A DNA stretch of 20,321 nucleotides from a virus, in IMG/VR virus record IMGVR_UViG_3300025141_001001, positions 1 to 20,321 of that record; one strand, 5' to 3'. This document shows, piece by piece, positions 5,052 through 13,444 of the stretch. Numbering within the stretch: position 1 is the stretch's first letter; every line of letters begins with the position of its first letter. A model generated the notes under the pieces. It ran no database searches, was not told the origin of the DNA, and worked only from the letters and a program-made list of their open reading frames with translations. Both the position numbers and the translations under genes were made by a program.

Positions 5052-5819
5052 ATGGATATTAAAACTATAAAAGGCGTAGAGAATTATTTATATGATGATG
5101 ATATTGAATTTAGGGCATTTAATCCTGGAGTTAAGATTGTTGGTAACTGGAGAGAGGGAGTAACAGGAGATTGGGTGTATACTGATGATGATTATGTTAT
5201 TCAAATCATTAAACGTAGTGCATTAAAGCATCCTGGCTATAAATCGCCAAGGAATGTTGTTTTGACTGTATGTGGTTCATTCATCATTGAACAAAAGACT
5301 CATCAAATACTCGGTGAGCATGGAGTTGCGGAAAACATCTATTCATTCTCTGGTAACTATAAAGCCATTTATGAGAGGGCAAAAGAAAGAAAGTTAAATA
5401 ATCGTGAATTTCTATTTGCTCAATACGTTGCAGCAGGTGAGGGTGCGGTTTCAGCGTATAAGAAAGCGTATCCAAAGGCAAAAGATGAAAACTATATTAA
5501 GAAGAAAACGAATGTTTTATTAAAAAAAGAGAAAGTTAGAACTATGGTTAAAGAGGAAGTAAAGAAAATATTAGCTGATGAGGGTGTTTCACCTGAATGG
5601 ATTGTTCAAAAGTATAAATTAATCGCTGATTTATCGGATAGAGACACTGATAAGCTTCGTTCATTAGAAGCGTTGTCTAAAATGTCTGGATTATTTGAAA
5701 CAGAGAAGAAACAAGAGCAATTAACAGTATTTCAAGGATTTACACCTGAACAAATGGAGGCTCTAAGTGGAAAAGCAGATACAAAGCTTATCGCACACAA
5801 AGAAAAAGACGAAGATTAA
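5052..5819 (+). CDS. terS: terminase small subunit with extra N-terminal domain
   Basis: DNA-recognition subunit of the packaging motor. Residues about 113-215 fit the Terminase_2-type fold: LNNREFLFAQYVAAGEGAVS, then AYKKAYPKAK (helix-turn-helix), a LLKKEKVRTMVKEEV helix, and the EGVSPEWIVQKYKLIADL segment that usually follows. The C-terminus (FQGFTPEQMEAL) probably contacts the large subunit. Residues 1-105 form a separate beta-rich domain (GDWVYTDDDYVIQIIKRS, VVLTVCGSFIIEQ) not part of ordinary small terminases, so the protein is longer (255 aa) than the usual 140-180. Start ATG 5052 follows the previous stop by two bases with no SD, so translation is probably coupled. Its last 53 bases overlap the zinc-ribbon gene. 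Confidence 0.85.
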   Translation: MDIKTIKGVENYLYDDDIEFRAFNPGVKIVGNWREGVTGDWVYTDDDYVIQIIKRSALKHPGYKSPRNVVLTVCGSFIIEQKTHQILGEHGVAENIYSFSGNYKAIYERAKERKLNNREFLFAQYVAAGEGAVSAYKKAYPKAKDENYIKKKTNVLLKKEKVRTMVKEEVKKILADEGVSPEWIVQKYKLIADLSDRDTDKLRSLEALSKMSGLFETEKKQEQLTVFQGFTPEQMEALSGKADTKLIAHKEKDED

Positions 5820-6012
5820 AGACCCTTGTCCTATTTGCGAGAGAGAATTGTACTATAACAAGTATTATTCTAAAAGGATTGGGTTATTTGACATGGAGAG
5901 TGCTGACCACGAGATAATTGGGTGGGCTTGTCCAAGATGTAAGAGTGAATTTGATAATAAAGATAATATTATGTATATTTACGGCGAAGATTCAATGCAA
6001 GGAAACACTTAA
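5767..6012 (+). CDS. zinc-ribbon protein nested into terS 3' end (81 aa)
   Basis: Starts at GTG 5767 inside terS, in another frame. GGAGG at 5756-5760 lies six bases upstream, which decides the start. The product has two Cys knuckles, CPIC (C21, C24) and CPRC (C55, C58), a textbook four-Cys zinc ribbon with a 30-residue intervening loop, and a basic N-terminus (HTKKKTKIKD). It probably binds nucleic acid or the terminase. Zinc-ribbon genes near terminase are common in phages, but this one has no known role. It ends in TAATG with the 45-aa gene. Confidence 0.8.
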   Translation: MEKQIQSLSHTKKKTKIKDPCPICERELYYNKYYSKRIGLFDMESADHEIIGWACPRCKSEFDNKDNIMYIYGEDSMQGNT

Positions 6013-6149
6013 TGGAAATAATTTATACACATTTAGCCACAGATGGAGAAGAAACAAACACCTCACTATCCCCTTCTTTTGTTAACTATACTCTATACCC
6101 ATCTTCATTTGTGGCTGATAATTCTAATTTTTCTATGTGGGAAGATTAA
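6012..6149 (+). CDS. hypothetical mini-protein (45 aa)
   Basis: A 45-codon frame runs from ATG 6012 (sharing one base with the previous stop, TAATG) to TAA 6147-6149, which in turn shares its last base with the endolysin ATG. AAGGA lies nine bases upstream. The product (MEIIYTHLATDGEETNTSL...SMWED) is acidic, rich in Ser, Thr and aromatic residues, and has no membrane segment. It fills the gap exactly and is coupled on both sides, which argues for a real gene. Function unknown; a lysis-related regulator is conceivable only from position. Confidence 0.62.
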   Translation: MEIIYTHLATDGEETNTSLSPSFVNYTLYPSSFVADNSNFSMWED

Positions 6150-6544
6150 TGGCTAAATTTGGTAGTAAATCAAAAGAAAGACTTAAAACTTGCGATGAAA
6201 AACTACAAAAAGTCTTTAATGAAGTAATCAAATATGTTGATTGCTCTGTATTGGAGGGACACAGGGATGAAAGACGACAAGAAAAACTTTTTGAAGAAGG
6301 AAAAACAAAAGTACACTATCCTATGGGGAGGCATAATAGTTCTCCTTCTCGTGCTGCTGATGTTACTCCCTATCCAGTTAATTGGACTGACAGAGAAAGA
6401 CAGACTCTTTTTGCTGGTTTTGTGTTGGGCGTGGCTCGTGGCATGGGCATTAAACTTAGATGGGGAGGGGACTGGAATATGAACTTTGATGTAAAGGATA
6501 ATCGATTTGATGATTTCCCTCATTTTGAATTAAGAAAGGAATAA
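6149..6544 (+). CDS. endolysin, M15-family peptidase (131 aa)
   Basis: Peptidoglycan peptidase (D-Ala-D-Ala carboxypeptidase or L-Ala-D-Glu endopeptidase type) that would degrade the host wall at lysis. The M15 signature is complete: EGHRDERRQEKLFEEGKTK (residues 36-54), the metal ligands H62 and D71 in GRHNSSPSRAADVTPYP, and DFPHFEL at the end with D122 and the third ligand H125. The length of 131 aa is normal for single-domain phage members. ATG 6149 is chosen because it overlaps the previous stop (TAATG); an in-frame GTG at 6137 has no SD. No signal peptide is seen, so it needs a holin for access, for which the 82-aa membrane protein at 7137 is the nearest candidate. Confidence 0.92.
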   Translation: MAKFGSKSKERLKTCDEKLQKVFNEVIKYVDCSVLEGHRDERRQEKLFEEGKTKVHYPMGRHNSSPSRAADVTPYPVNWTDRERQTLFAGFVLGVARGMGIKLRWGGDWNMNFDVKDNRFDDFPHFELRKE

Positions 6545-6545
6545 G

Positions 6546-7136
6546 ATGGCAAATTTAATAGATATGTTGAAAGGTGGAGGAGAAGAATATATTTCATATC
6601 CAAGAGCACATGAAAATATTGATAAAGAAATAAATAAAAACGATATATTAGGAGTATTAAGTGGTATACATAGCGTTACTCCAAAAGGTATGGCTCCACA
6701 AATTTGGGAAACTAAAGATGTATTTAATGAAGCAAAAACACCAGAAGGAAAATCTATATTGGATAAAATTTTGAAAAAAAATAAATCTTCGATAAAGAAT
6801 CTTAGAGGTGGAGTAGGCGCAAGTGCATCCTCACTCCCAATAGGTATTTTAACTGCATTATTGAGTGGCGGTGCTATAGGCACAGGCATTAACCAAAAAT
6901 TTGATTTGTCAGGTAAAATTTCTAAATGGTTAAGACCTGACCCTAAAATGGGAACAAAAGAACAGCATGATGAAGATATGGATATGTTAGTAAAAATAAT
7001 GAGTCCAGAAGCAGAACTTAAATATTTAAAACAAACAGGACAAGGGTATCCTGCTGATGAAGAAGGGTTTTTAAGAGCTGAGCCTAGAGATACTAATGAA
7101 ATTTTATTACAATTATTACGTGAACAATCAAATTAA
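6546..7136 (+). CDS. unknown protein with glycine-rich hydrophobic segment (196 aa)
   Basis: Unrecognised. It begins MANLIDMLKGGGEEY. A Gly/Ala/Ser-rich hydrophobic stretch lies at about residues 94-116 (GVGASASSLPIGILTALLSG and on), which could cross a membrane or form a packed amphipathic helix. A charged, Met-rich helical C-terminus follows (EQHDEDMDMLVKIMSPEAEL). AAAGGA lies six bases before ATG 6546, two bases after the endolysin stop. Placement between the endolysin and a one-span membrane protein suggests either a lysis accessory or a virion protein delivered into the host, as small virion proteins with Gly-rich hydrophobic segments often are in podoviruses. Neither is proven. Confidence 0.7.
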   Translation: MANLIDMLKGGGEEYISYPRAHENIDKEINKNDILGVLSGIHSVTPKGMAPQIWETKDVFNEAKTPEGKSILDKILKKNKSSIKNLRGGVGASASSLPIGILTALLSGGAIGTGINQKFDLSGKISKWLRPDPKMGTKEQHDEDMDMLVKIMSPEAELKYLKQTGQGYPADEEGFLRAEPRDTNEILLQLLREQSN

Positions 7137-7385
7137 ATGATAGATAAAAAAATATCTCTAGGAACATTAATTACATTGGGTACTATTATTGGTACATTTG
7201 TATATACTCAAGGTATATTTGCACAAAAGATAGAATCAATGGAATCTAATGGTTCTAGTAATTCACAAAAGATTATGTCTAATAATAAAAAAATACAAAC
7301 CTTAGAAGTTAGTGTTGCTAAGATAGAAACCAAATTAGATGAGAGATTTAATAGAATAGAAGAATTATTAATGGATTTAGAATAA
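7137..7385 (+). CDS. one-span membrane protein with coiled coil, holin/spanin candidate (82 aa)
   Basis: Short N-terminal MIDKK is followed by a hydrophobic segment at residues 6-29 (ISLGTLITLGTIIGTFVY and on), a Ser/Asn-rich linker, then a coiled coil to the end (IQTLEVSVAKIETKLDERFNRIEELL). One N-terminal membrane anchor plus a coiled coil fits class III-like holins and inner-membrane spanins, and the endolysin lies two genes upstream. No lipobox or overlapping outer-membrane spanin gene is visible, which favours holin slightly. It starts directly after the previous stop without an SD, so it probably depends on coupling. Confidence 0.65.
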   Translation: MIDKKISLGTLITLGTIIGTFVYTQGIFAQKIESMESNGSSNSQKIMSNNKKIQTLEVSVAKIETKLDERFNRIEELLMDLE

Positions 7386-7394
7386 GGAGATAAT

Positions 7395-7703
7395 ATGCCA
7401 CAAGGTAAAGGAACATACGGAAGTAAAGTAGGAAGACCAAGTAACCCAAAAAAACAAAGAAAACTAAAAGAATTAGTTAAAGCTGGTAAAAAATATAAAA
7501 AAGCAGGAAGCCCAGCTAAGCATGGAAGATTAAAAAAGATAAAAGAACTTGTTAAAGGAGGTGCTTTAGAAGCAAAAAAACCTGGATATAAAAAAGCTCA
7601 TGATTATGTTAAAAAATCTTCTGCTACTTTAGGTTCAGGTGGATATAAAGAAGAAGCTTCAAGGGTTAATGATGCAAGGAATAGAAGTAAAAAAACTTAT
7701 TAA
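7395..7703 (+). CDS. lysine-rich basic protein (102 aa)
   Basis: Highly basic protein, close to one third Lys plus Arg. The opening MPQGKGTYGSKVGRP is one I recall from uncultured marine phage genomes, where it has no established function. An internal pair KLKELVKAG (residues 23-31) and KIKELVKGG (47-55) suggests a duplicated basic helix. The charge pattern suits DNA binding, perhaps as a co-packaged or packaging-associated protein, given large terminase eight bases downstream. GGAGA lies five bases before ATG 7395. Confidence 0.72.
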   Translation: MPQGKGTYGSKVGRPSNPKKQRKLKELVKAGKKYKKAGSPAKHGRLKKIKELVKGGALEAKKPGYKKAHDYVKKSSATLGSGGYKEEASRVNDARNRSKKTY

Positions 7704-7710
7704 ATAAATA

Positions 7711-9279
7711 ATGGCTAATTTAAATCTTAATGGAAATGTATCAAATAATGAAAAGGTTCTTGAGATGGCATATAAAGACCTTATTGTATTTGGTAAATTA
7801 TTCTCACCACAAGATTATTTAGCTTCTGCAACACCTGATTTCCACAATTTAGTAGGTAAAAAGCTTTTAGATAAGAAAAATCAACAATTGGCTCTTGTAT
7901 TGCCTCGTGACCACGCAAAGTCAACCTTAGCTGCAACTGCGGTTTTACATCGGTTCTTATTTGCGAATAAAGAAAGCCCAGAATTTATCGCTTGGGTTGG
8001 CGAGGCACAAGACCAAGCAACAGATAATCTTAATTGGATTTCAAATCATATATACAATAATCCTGCGATTCATTATTACTTTGGTGATTTAGAAGGTGAT
8101 AAGTGGACTAAAACTGAAATTGTATTAAAAAACAATTGTAGACTAATTGCTAAAGGAACAGCTCAAAGATTAAGAGGTAAAAAACAATTATCAACAAGAT
8201 ATACTGGAATTGTACTTGATGACTTTGAATCAGAGTTAAATACTAAAACTCCTGAAGCAAGAATGCAAATAAAGAACTGGGTTACAGCAGCAGTATATCC
8301 TGCTATTGATTTTGATAAAGGTGGTTTTTTATGGTGTAATGGGACTATTGTTCATTATGATTCATTTTTAAATGGACTTGTAAAAAATTATAAAGAAGCT
8401 ATGAATAATGGAGAAGAGTATTCTTGGGATATAACAACATATAAAGCAATACTTGATAGTGGTGTTCCATTATGGCCTTCAAGATGGCCTTTAAAGAAAT
8501 TAGAAGAAAGAAAGCAATTTTATATAGATTCTGGTACTCCATCTAAGTTTTATCAAGAATACATGAATCAAGCTAAATCTCCTGAAGACCAAATATTTGA
8601 TGAAGGAGATATAACTGATAATTTTTATAAAGGTGGAATCAAATTTGATGAAAGTAGAAATTCTTGGTATTTAAAATTAGATGATGGGAGGACTGAATAT
8701 GTTAATATTTACATGGGTGTTGACCCTGCTTCAACACTTTCTGTTAGGAATGATTATAGTGTTATTATGGTTATTGGTGTTACCGCTGATTATGATTATT
8801 ACATTATTGAATATTGGAGACAGAGAGTATTACCCATGGACTGTGCAGATGAGATATTTAAAATCGCTGAACGATATAGACCAATTAAAAGAATAAATAT
8901 TGAAACAATATCATATCAAGAGATGTTAAGAGATTATATACATAAAAGAAGTAAAAAAGAAGGAAAGTTTTTACCAGGTATTGAACAAGGTATTAAAGGA
9001 TATGGAAATCAAAAAAAGAAAGATAGATTATTTGAAGGATTACAACCTATGTTTAAAGCTGGTGCTGTACATTTAAAAAAGGATATGCATGAATTTATTG
9101 GAGAATTACTTGATTTTCCAAAAGGTTCACATGATGATACAATAGATGCATTTTGGTTATCAACACAATTTGCAAAGGGCAGTAAATCTGCTAGTAAAAT
9201 CAAAAAAGTTAAAAACAGAGATAATGAATGGGAAAAACCAAAAAAAACATACAATTGGATTACAGGAGCAAGGGGTTGA
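7711..9279 (+). CDS. terL: terminase large subunit (522 aa)
   Basis: ATP-driven DNA packaging motor and headful/site nuclease. ATPase domain: Walker A-type loop LPRDHAKST (residues 64-72), Walker B GIVLDDFE (166-173) with the catalytic Glu, and a coupling motif near CNGTIVHYDS (209-218). RNase H-like nuclease domain: the first Asp in MGVDPAST (D338), a Glu in RINIETIS (E398), and the C-terminal Asp cluster in SHDDTIDA (473-480). All key residues are present and the length is typical. The start has no SD (TTATTAAATAAATAATG) and lies eight bases after the preceding stop. Unusually, the small terminase is six genes upstream rather than adjacent. Confidence 0.97.
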   Translation: MANLNLNGNVSNNEKVLEMAYKDLIVFGKLFSPQDYLASATPDFHNLVGKKLLDKKNQQLALVLPRDHAKSTLAATAVLHRFLFANKESPEFIAWVGEAQDQATDNLNWISNHIYNNPAIHYYFGDLEGDKWTKTEIVLKNNCRLIAKGTAQRLRGKKQLSTRYTGIVLDDFESELNTKTPEARMQIKNWVTAAVYPAIDFDKGGFLWCNGTIVHYDSFLNGLVKNYKEAMNNGEEYSWDITTYKAILDSGVPLWPSRWPLKKLEERKQFYIDSGTPSKFYQEYMNQAKSPEDQIFDEGDITDNFYKGGIKFDESRNSWYLKLDDGRTEYVNIYMGVDPASTLSVRNDYSVIMVIGVTADYDYYIIEYWRQRVLPMDCADEIFKIAERYRPIKRINIETISYQEMLRDYIHKRSKKEGKFLPGIEQGIKGYGNQKKKDRLFEGLQPMFKAGAVHLKKDMHEFIGELLDFPKGSHDDTIDAFWLSTQFAKGSKSASKIKKVKNRDNEWEKPKKTYNWITGARG

Positions 9280-9312
9280 TTTGTATTATAAAAATATTAT
9301 ATATTATGAGTT

Positions 9313-11334
9313 ATGATAGAGACAGATAAAAAGGCAGAATATACAAAGGAGTTATGGAAGCGATGGCATGATGCTCGTAAAGAGTGGGAAGACCATGCTA
9401 GGGAAGATATTGACTTTTATTTAGGTAATCATTTTAGTCAAGAAGAATCTGATGAACTTGCATCAAGAAATCAATCAAGTATACCTTTAGATAGAATTTA
9501 TTCTGCTATTGAGCAGTTTAAGGCTATCATAACTTCTAAACCACCTAAATTTTCAGCTATGCCAAGGGAAGACTCTGATAGTGATTTAGCAAATGTATGG
9601 AAAACAATACTTGAATATATATGGAATATTTCTGATGGTAATGAAGTATTTAAACAAACTGTGCATGATTATTCTGTAACAGGTCTTGGTTATTTTTATG
9701 CATATGTAGATAGAGAAGCTGATTATGGAAGAGGAGAAGTTAAATTTACATACGTTGACCCATTTAGAGTAGTAGTAGACCCTAATGCAAGAAGTAAATA
9801 CTTTGATGATGCAACAGGAATGATGTTATCTACTATATTTACAAAATTTCAATTATTAGATTTATATCCACAATTATCTGAAGAACAAGAAGATGGAAAA
9901 TTACTCATTGATTTAATAGAAGGATATAGCGAAGATGATACATATCCATCTCCAATGAATCAAAGAACTGTTGGTACATTCACTCCTGATTATATTAAAG
10001 ATAAAGATACTGGTGAAGGTTCACAAAAATATCAATTAATTGAACATTTTTCAAAAATTAAAGTTCCTTATTATAGAATATTAAATCTTGAGTCAGGTGA
10101 AGAAAGAATACTTGATTCTAAAAATATGGAAAAATTCTTAGCTGATAAACAAATGTCAAAAGCATTAGAAAAAGGACTTATTGATGTTGTGGAAGTTGAA
10201 CAACCAAGAATTAAATTAACATGTACTATTGGGCAAATAGTTTTGTATGAATATATATTAAATACTGATAAATATCCTATTGTACCTGTGCCTAATATTT
10301 GGACTAATACACCATATCCAATGAGTGATGTAAGAAAGAATAAAGATTTTCAAAGATTTTTAAATAAAACAATGTCATTAATAACCTCTCATGCGCAAGC
10401 ATCATCTGGATTAAAACTACTTATACCACAAGGGAGTGTTGATGATATTGAAGAACTTGAAAGAAATTGGGCTAATCCAAATGCAACTATTGAATATGAC
10501 CCATCTTTTGGTGAACCTCATTTCCCCTCTCCTCAACCTTTATCTAATTCAATTATGCAATTGCCTCAACTTATTGAAAAGTATATTGATTTAAATATGG
10601 GAATATTTGAAATGATGCAAGGAAATAGCGCAGTTGCTCCAAAAACATCTTCAGCTACAATGATGATGGAGGATTTTGGTCAAAGGAGAAGCAAATCAAA
10701 ATTAAGAGATATTGAAGGTTCACTTAGACGTTTAGGTCAAGTAATATATAATTTCTCTAAAGAACATTATACTTATAAAAAAGTATTTAGAGTAGCACAA
10801 CCGAATAATGATATGAGTGAATATATGGTTAATCATTACAATGATAAATCTCAAGCGATTGGTGAAATGATTAATGATTTAACAATTGGACAATATGATG
10901 TAAATATAATTGGTAATTCAACAATGCCATCAAATAGATGGGGTGAATGGTCAATTTATATGGAAGCTTACCAAGCAGGACTTATTGATAGAACTGAAGC
11001 TTTAATGAAAACAGATATATTTGATAAAGAGGGAGTATTACAAAGAATGGATATTGTTCAACAATTACAACAACAATTACAACAGTCTCAAGAAGCAATT
11101 AAGAATTTACAGGGTGATTTACAAACAGCTCACAGAGAGTCAATCTCATCAAGGAAACGTACAGAAGTTGAGAAATTCAAATCTGAGCTTAAATCACAAG
11201 AATCACAATCCAAGTCAGCTAATAAGTTAGCGGTTGGAAAACTAGAAAGTGCAGTTAAACTCGAAGCAGAGAAGTTACGTTTACGTGGCCAATCTCAAGA
11301 TAAGCAAGAGAGATTGCAAAGAAAAGGAGAGTAA
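9313..11334 (+). CDS. portal protein, P22-like (673 aa)
   Basis: Dodecameric ring at the packaging vertex. Recognised by the N-terminal LWKRWHDARKEWEDHARED, the wing/stem region SVTGLGYFYAYVDREADYG and VDPFRVVVDPNARS (residues 120-160), a hydrophobic-aromatic core, and the position between terL and scaffold. From about residue 577 to the end it is a Gln-rich then Lys/Glu-rich coiled coil (VQQLQQQLQQSQEAIKNLQ), equivalent to the barrel that P22-like portals project into the capsid. The length suits P22-type portals (about 700). No SD is visible; TATATT at 9300-9305 lies seven bases before the ATG, and in-frame alternatives are weak. Confidence 0.93.
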   Translation: MIETDKKAEYTKELWKRWHDARKEWEDHAREDIDFYLGNHFSQEESDELASRNQSSIPLDRIYSAIEQFKAIITSKPPKFSAMPREDSDSDLANVWKTILEYIWNISDGNEVFKQTVHDYSVTGLGYFYAYVDREADYGRGEVKFTYVDPFRVVVDPNARSKYFDDATGMMLSTIFTKFQLLDLYPQLSEEQEDGKLLIDLIEGYSEDDTYPSPMNQRTVGTFTPDYIKDKDTGEGSQKYQLIEHFSKIKVPYYRILNLESGEERILDSKNMEKFLADKQMSKALEKGLIDVVEVEQPRIKLTCTIGQIVLYEYILNTDKYPIVPVPNIWTNTPYPMSDVRKNKDFQRFLNKTMSLITSHAQASSGLKLLIPQGSVDDIEELERNWANPNATIEYDPSFGEPHFPSPQPLSNSIMQLPQLIEKYIDLNMGIFEMMQGNSAVAPKTSSATMMMEDFGQRRSKSKLRDIEGSLRRLGQVIYNFSKEHYTYKKVFRVAQPNNDMSEYMVNHYNDKSQAIGEMINDLTIGQYDVNIIGNSTMPSNRWGEWSIYMEAYQAGLIDRTEALMKTDIFDKEGVLQRMDIVQQLQQQLQQSQEAIKNLQGDLQTAHRESISSRKRTEVEKFKSELKSQESQSKSANKLAVGKLESAVKLEAEKLRLRGQSQDKQERLQRKGE

Positions 11335-11335
11335 A

Positions 11336-12064
11336 ATGGATAACGCATTAGAAAATAACAATCTTGAAGAAGGTCAAGTTAATGATAATGTAGGGCAAGA
11401 TGAAGCAACTCAGCAGCAAGAGTCTAAAGGTGATTGGGAATCACAAGCTAAGTATTTCCAATCAGAAAAAGATAAACTTCAAGCTGAAAATCAAAAGTTA
11501 AAGCAATACGAACAAGTTGGAAAAATGTTGGAATCAAGACCTGATATTGTAAATACCATTAGTGGTATGGTTCAGGGTGGTCAACCAGCAGTTCAAGAGA
11601 AACGTGTTGAATTATCTAAGGATGAGTTTGACCCCTGGGAAGCCTATAATGACCCATCGTCTAAGTCGTATAAATTTCGACAACAAGAGTTACAAGAAAC
11701 AATTAATACTGCTGTTCAAAGCCAAGTTGGTGATGTAAAGAAAGAAGTTGGTATGACTAAACTTCAGACTGAACTTGCTAATAAAGGATTAAACCAAGAG
11801 CAAATTACATCTTTTATGGATTTTGCTAGTAAGAATCCTGCGGAATATGGTATTGATGGTGTTATTAATATGTGGCAATCTGTAACTCAAAAGCCGACTG
11901 AAGGTGAAAGTAATACGAATAACCCACTTGATGCAATTCGTCAAAATCAATCAGTTCCTCAACAAGCTGGTATTTTAAATGGTGAGAAACCTGTGAAGAA
12001 AGACGATAAAGATTCAATGTGGGATAATATATTGAAAGCTGGAAGTCGGACTAATGTTTTATAA
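11336..12064 (+). CDS. scaffolding protein (242 aa)
   Basis: Internal assembly scaffold, called from composition and position between portal and capsid. It is acidic and Gln/Asn-rich at the N-terminus, with a coiled coil at about residues 35-60 (AKYFQSEKDKLQAENQKLKQ), then helical segments and a Lys/Asp C-terminus (KKDDKDSMWDNILKAGS) that could bind the capsid shell. The frame is open upstream into the portal gene to 11249, but ATG 11336 has AAAGGAGAG four bases upstream and starts just after the portal stop. No protease signature is seen in it or next to it. Confidence 0.88.
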   Translation: MDNALENNNLEEGQVNDNVGQDEATQQQESKGDWESQAKYFQSEKDKLQAENQKLKQYEQVGKMLESRPDIVNTISGMVQGGQPAVQEKRVELSKDEFDPWEAYNDPSSKSYKFRQQELQETINTAVQSQVGDVKKEVGMTKLQTELANKGLNQEQITSFMDFASKNPAEYGIDGVINMWQSVTQKPTEGESNTNNPLDAIRQNQSVPQQAGILNGEKPVKKDDKDSMWDNILKAGSRTNVL

Positions 12065-12087
12065 ATTATAACTAAGGAGAAAATAAA

Positions 12088-13443
12088 ATGGCTTACAATA
12101 GTGGGCAAGTGAAATTTGGAACTCCTGGTGCAGTTATTGATAGTACTATACCATCAAGAAGACTGTATGATTTTAGCGATAGGGTCGCAGACTTAGCACC
12201 AGAAGAATCTCCATTTTTTGTATATTTGTCAAAAGTAGGTAAAGTTCCAACTTCCGATAGTCAATTTAGATTTTTGGAAGATAGAACAAAGATAGCAATC
12301 GCTGATAGAAGTTTTTTAGCGAAAGGTGCTCAAACACTTGTTGCAGAAGATAGTTCAATGAATCTTGTCTTTGATACATCAGGTGGAGCAGCAGTTTCAT
12401 GGTTAGTTCCAGGTATGGTTGTAGCAGTTTCTTTAAATGCATCAGGAGCAGGAACAACCCCATCATTTGGTAATGTTCGTATAAATAGTGTAGACCACAC
12501 AACAGATACTAGTCAATCAACATGTAATGTTATATCTGTATCAACTGTTGGTGGTGCTTCAATGTCTATTACGGATAATGCTCAATGTACAGTAATTGGA
12601 ACTTCATTTGTTGAAGGTTCAGGTGCTCCAGATGTATGGTCAGAATCACTTGATAATGGATATGGGTATACTCAAATCTTTAAAACAGCTTGTGAAATGT
12701 CTAATACTGCAAGAGCAACAGTATATCGTGGATATGCTGATGAATGGTCAAGATTATGGAATCTTAAATTAAGAGAACATAAGGTTGACATTGAAAGAGC
12801 AATGCTTTTTGGACAACAAGCATCACAAAGTGGTATTCAATATACTGATGGTGTCGTTGGTCAAATAATAAGAAATTCAACAGTTGAAGGTGGTGGTGGT
12901 CAAGTATCATACACTAAAGACAAATCTTATTATAAATCAAATACAGCAGCTCAATGGACATATGATGATTTACTTAGTGATTTTGAAGTTATGTATGACC
13001 CTGCAAGGGGTGGTTCTTCTTCTAAATTAGGATTAGCATCATTACCAGTAATATCTTTCTTTAATAAGTTGGGTACTTCATCTGGTTTTGTTGCTGGAAC
13101 AGCAGGAACAGCTTCCGAAGATAATCCATTTAGATATAACTTTAATCAATCTAATGGTTCATTTGGACATAAGATAATGAAGATTGATACTATTCATGGT
13201 GATTTAAGTTTAGTTAAAGAACCATTATTTAGAGGATTTTCATCTGGATTCTTAGCTCTTGTTGATTTAGACCATGTATCATATAGACCTCTAGTTGGCA
13301 ACGGTGTTAACAGAGATACATCAATAACAACAAACGTGCAACAAGCAGACGAAGATTTACGAAAAGACATGATTCTTACAGAAGCAGGTCTTGAAGTTTC
13401 TCTTCCTGAAACTCATGCACTGATTAATTTGGAGGGCGTGTAA
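12088..13443 (+). CDS. major capsid protein, SU10-like HK97 fold (451 aa)
   Basis: Forms the icosahedral or elongated shell. The central segment GYTQIFKTACEMSNTARAT, then EWSRLWNLKLREHKVDIERAMLFG (residues about 190-255), is the spine-helix region typical of the SU10-type major capsid family, and TEAGLEVSLPETHALI at the C-terminus is also characteristic. A beta-rich insertion at about residues 95-180 (GMVVAVSLNASGAG, VISVSTVGGASMSIT) probably forms a surface domain. AAGGAG lies eight bases before ATG 12088. Highly expressed head proteins usually have such strong SDs, as here. Confidence 0.92.
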   Translation: MAYNSGQVKFGTPGAVIDSTIPSRRLYDFSDRVADLAPEESPFFVYLSKVGKVPTSDSQFRFLEDRTKIAIADRSFLAKGAQTLVAEDSSMNLVFDTSGGAAVSWLVPGMVVAVSLNASGAGTTPSFGNVRINSVDHTTDTSQSTCNVISVSTVGGASMSITDNAQCTVIGTSFVEGSGAPDVWSESLDNGYGYTQIFKTACEMSNTARATVYRGYADEWSRLWNLKLREHKVDIERAMLFGQQASQSGIQYTDGVVGQIIRNSTVEGGGGQVSYTKDKSYYKSNTAAQWTYDDLLSDFEVMYDPARGGSSSKLGLASLPVISFFNKLGTSSGFVAGTAGTASEDNPFRYNFNQSNGSFGHKIMKIDTIHGDLSLVKEPLFRGFSSGFLALVDLDHVSYRPLVGNGVNRDTSITTNVQQADEDLRKDMILTEAGLEVSLPETHALINLEGV

Positions 13444-13444
13444 A

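Noticed and set aside
6203-6523. Antisense and alternative-frame open frames over the endolysin
   Set aside because: The M15 motif frame is unmistakable; the others have no SD or homology-like pattern.
8681-8896. Open frame inside terL
   Set aside because: Hydrophobic shadow of the nuclease-domain coding sequence.
11249-11335. N-terminal extension of the scaffold into the portal gene
   Set aside because: ATG 11336 has AAAGGAGAG just upstream and follows the portal stop.
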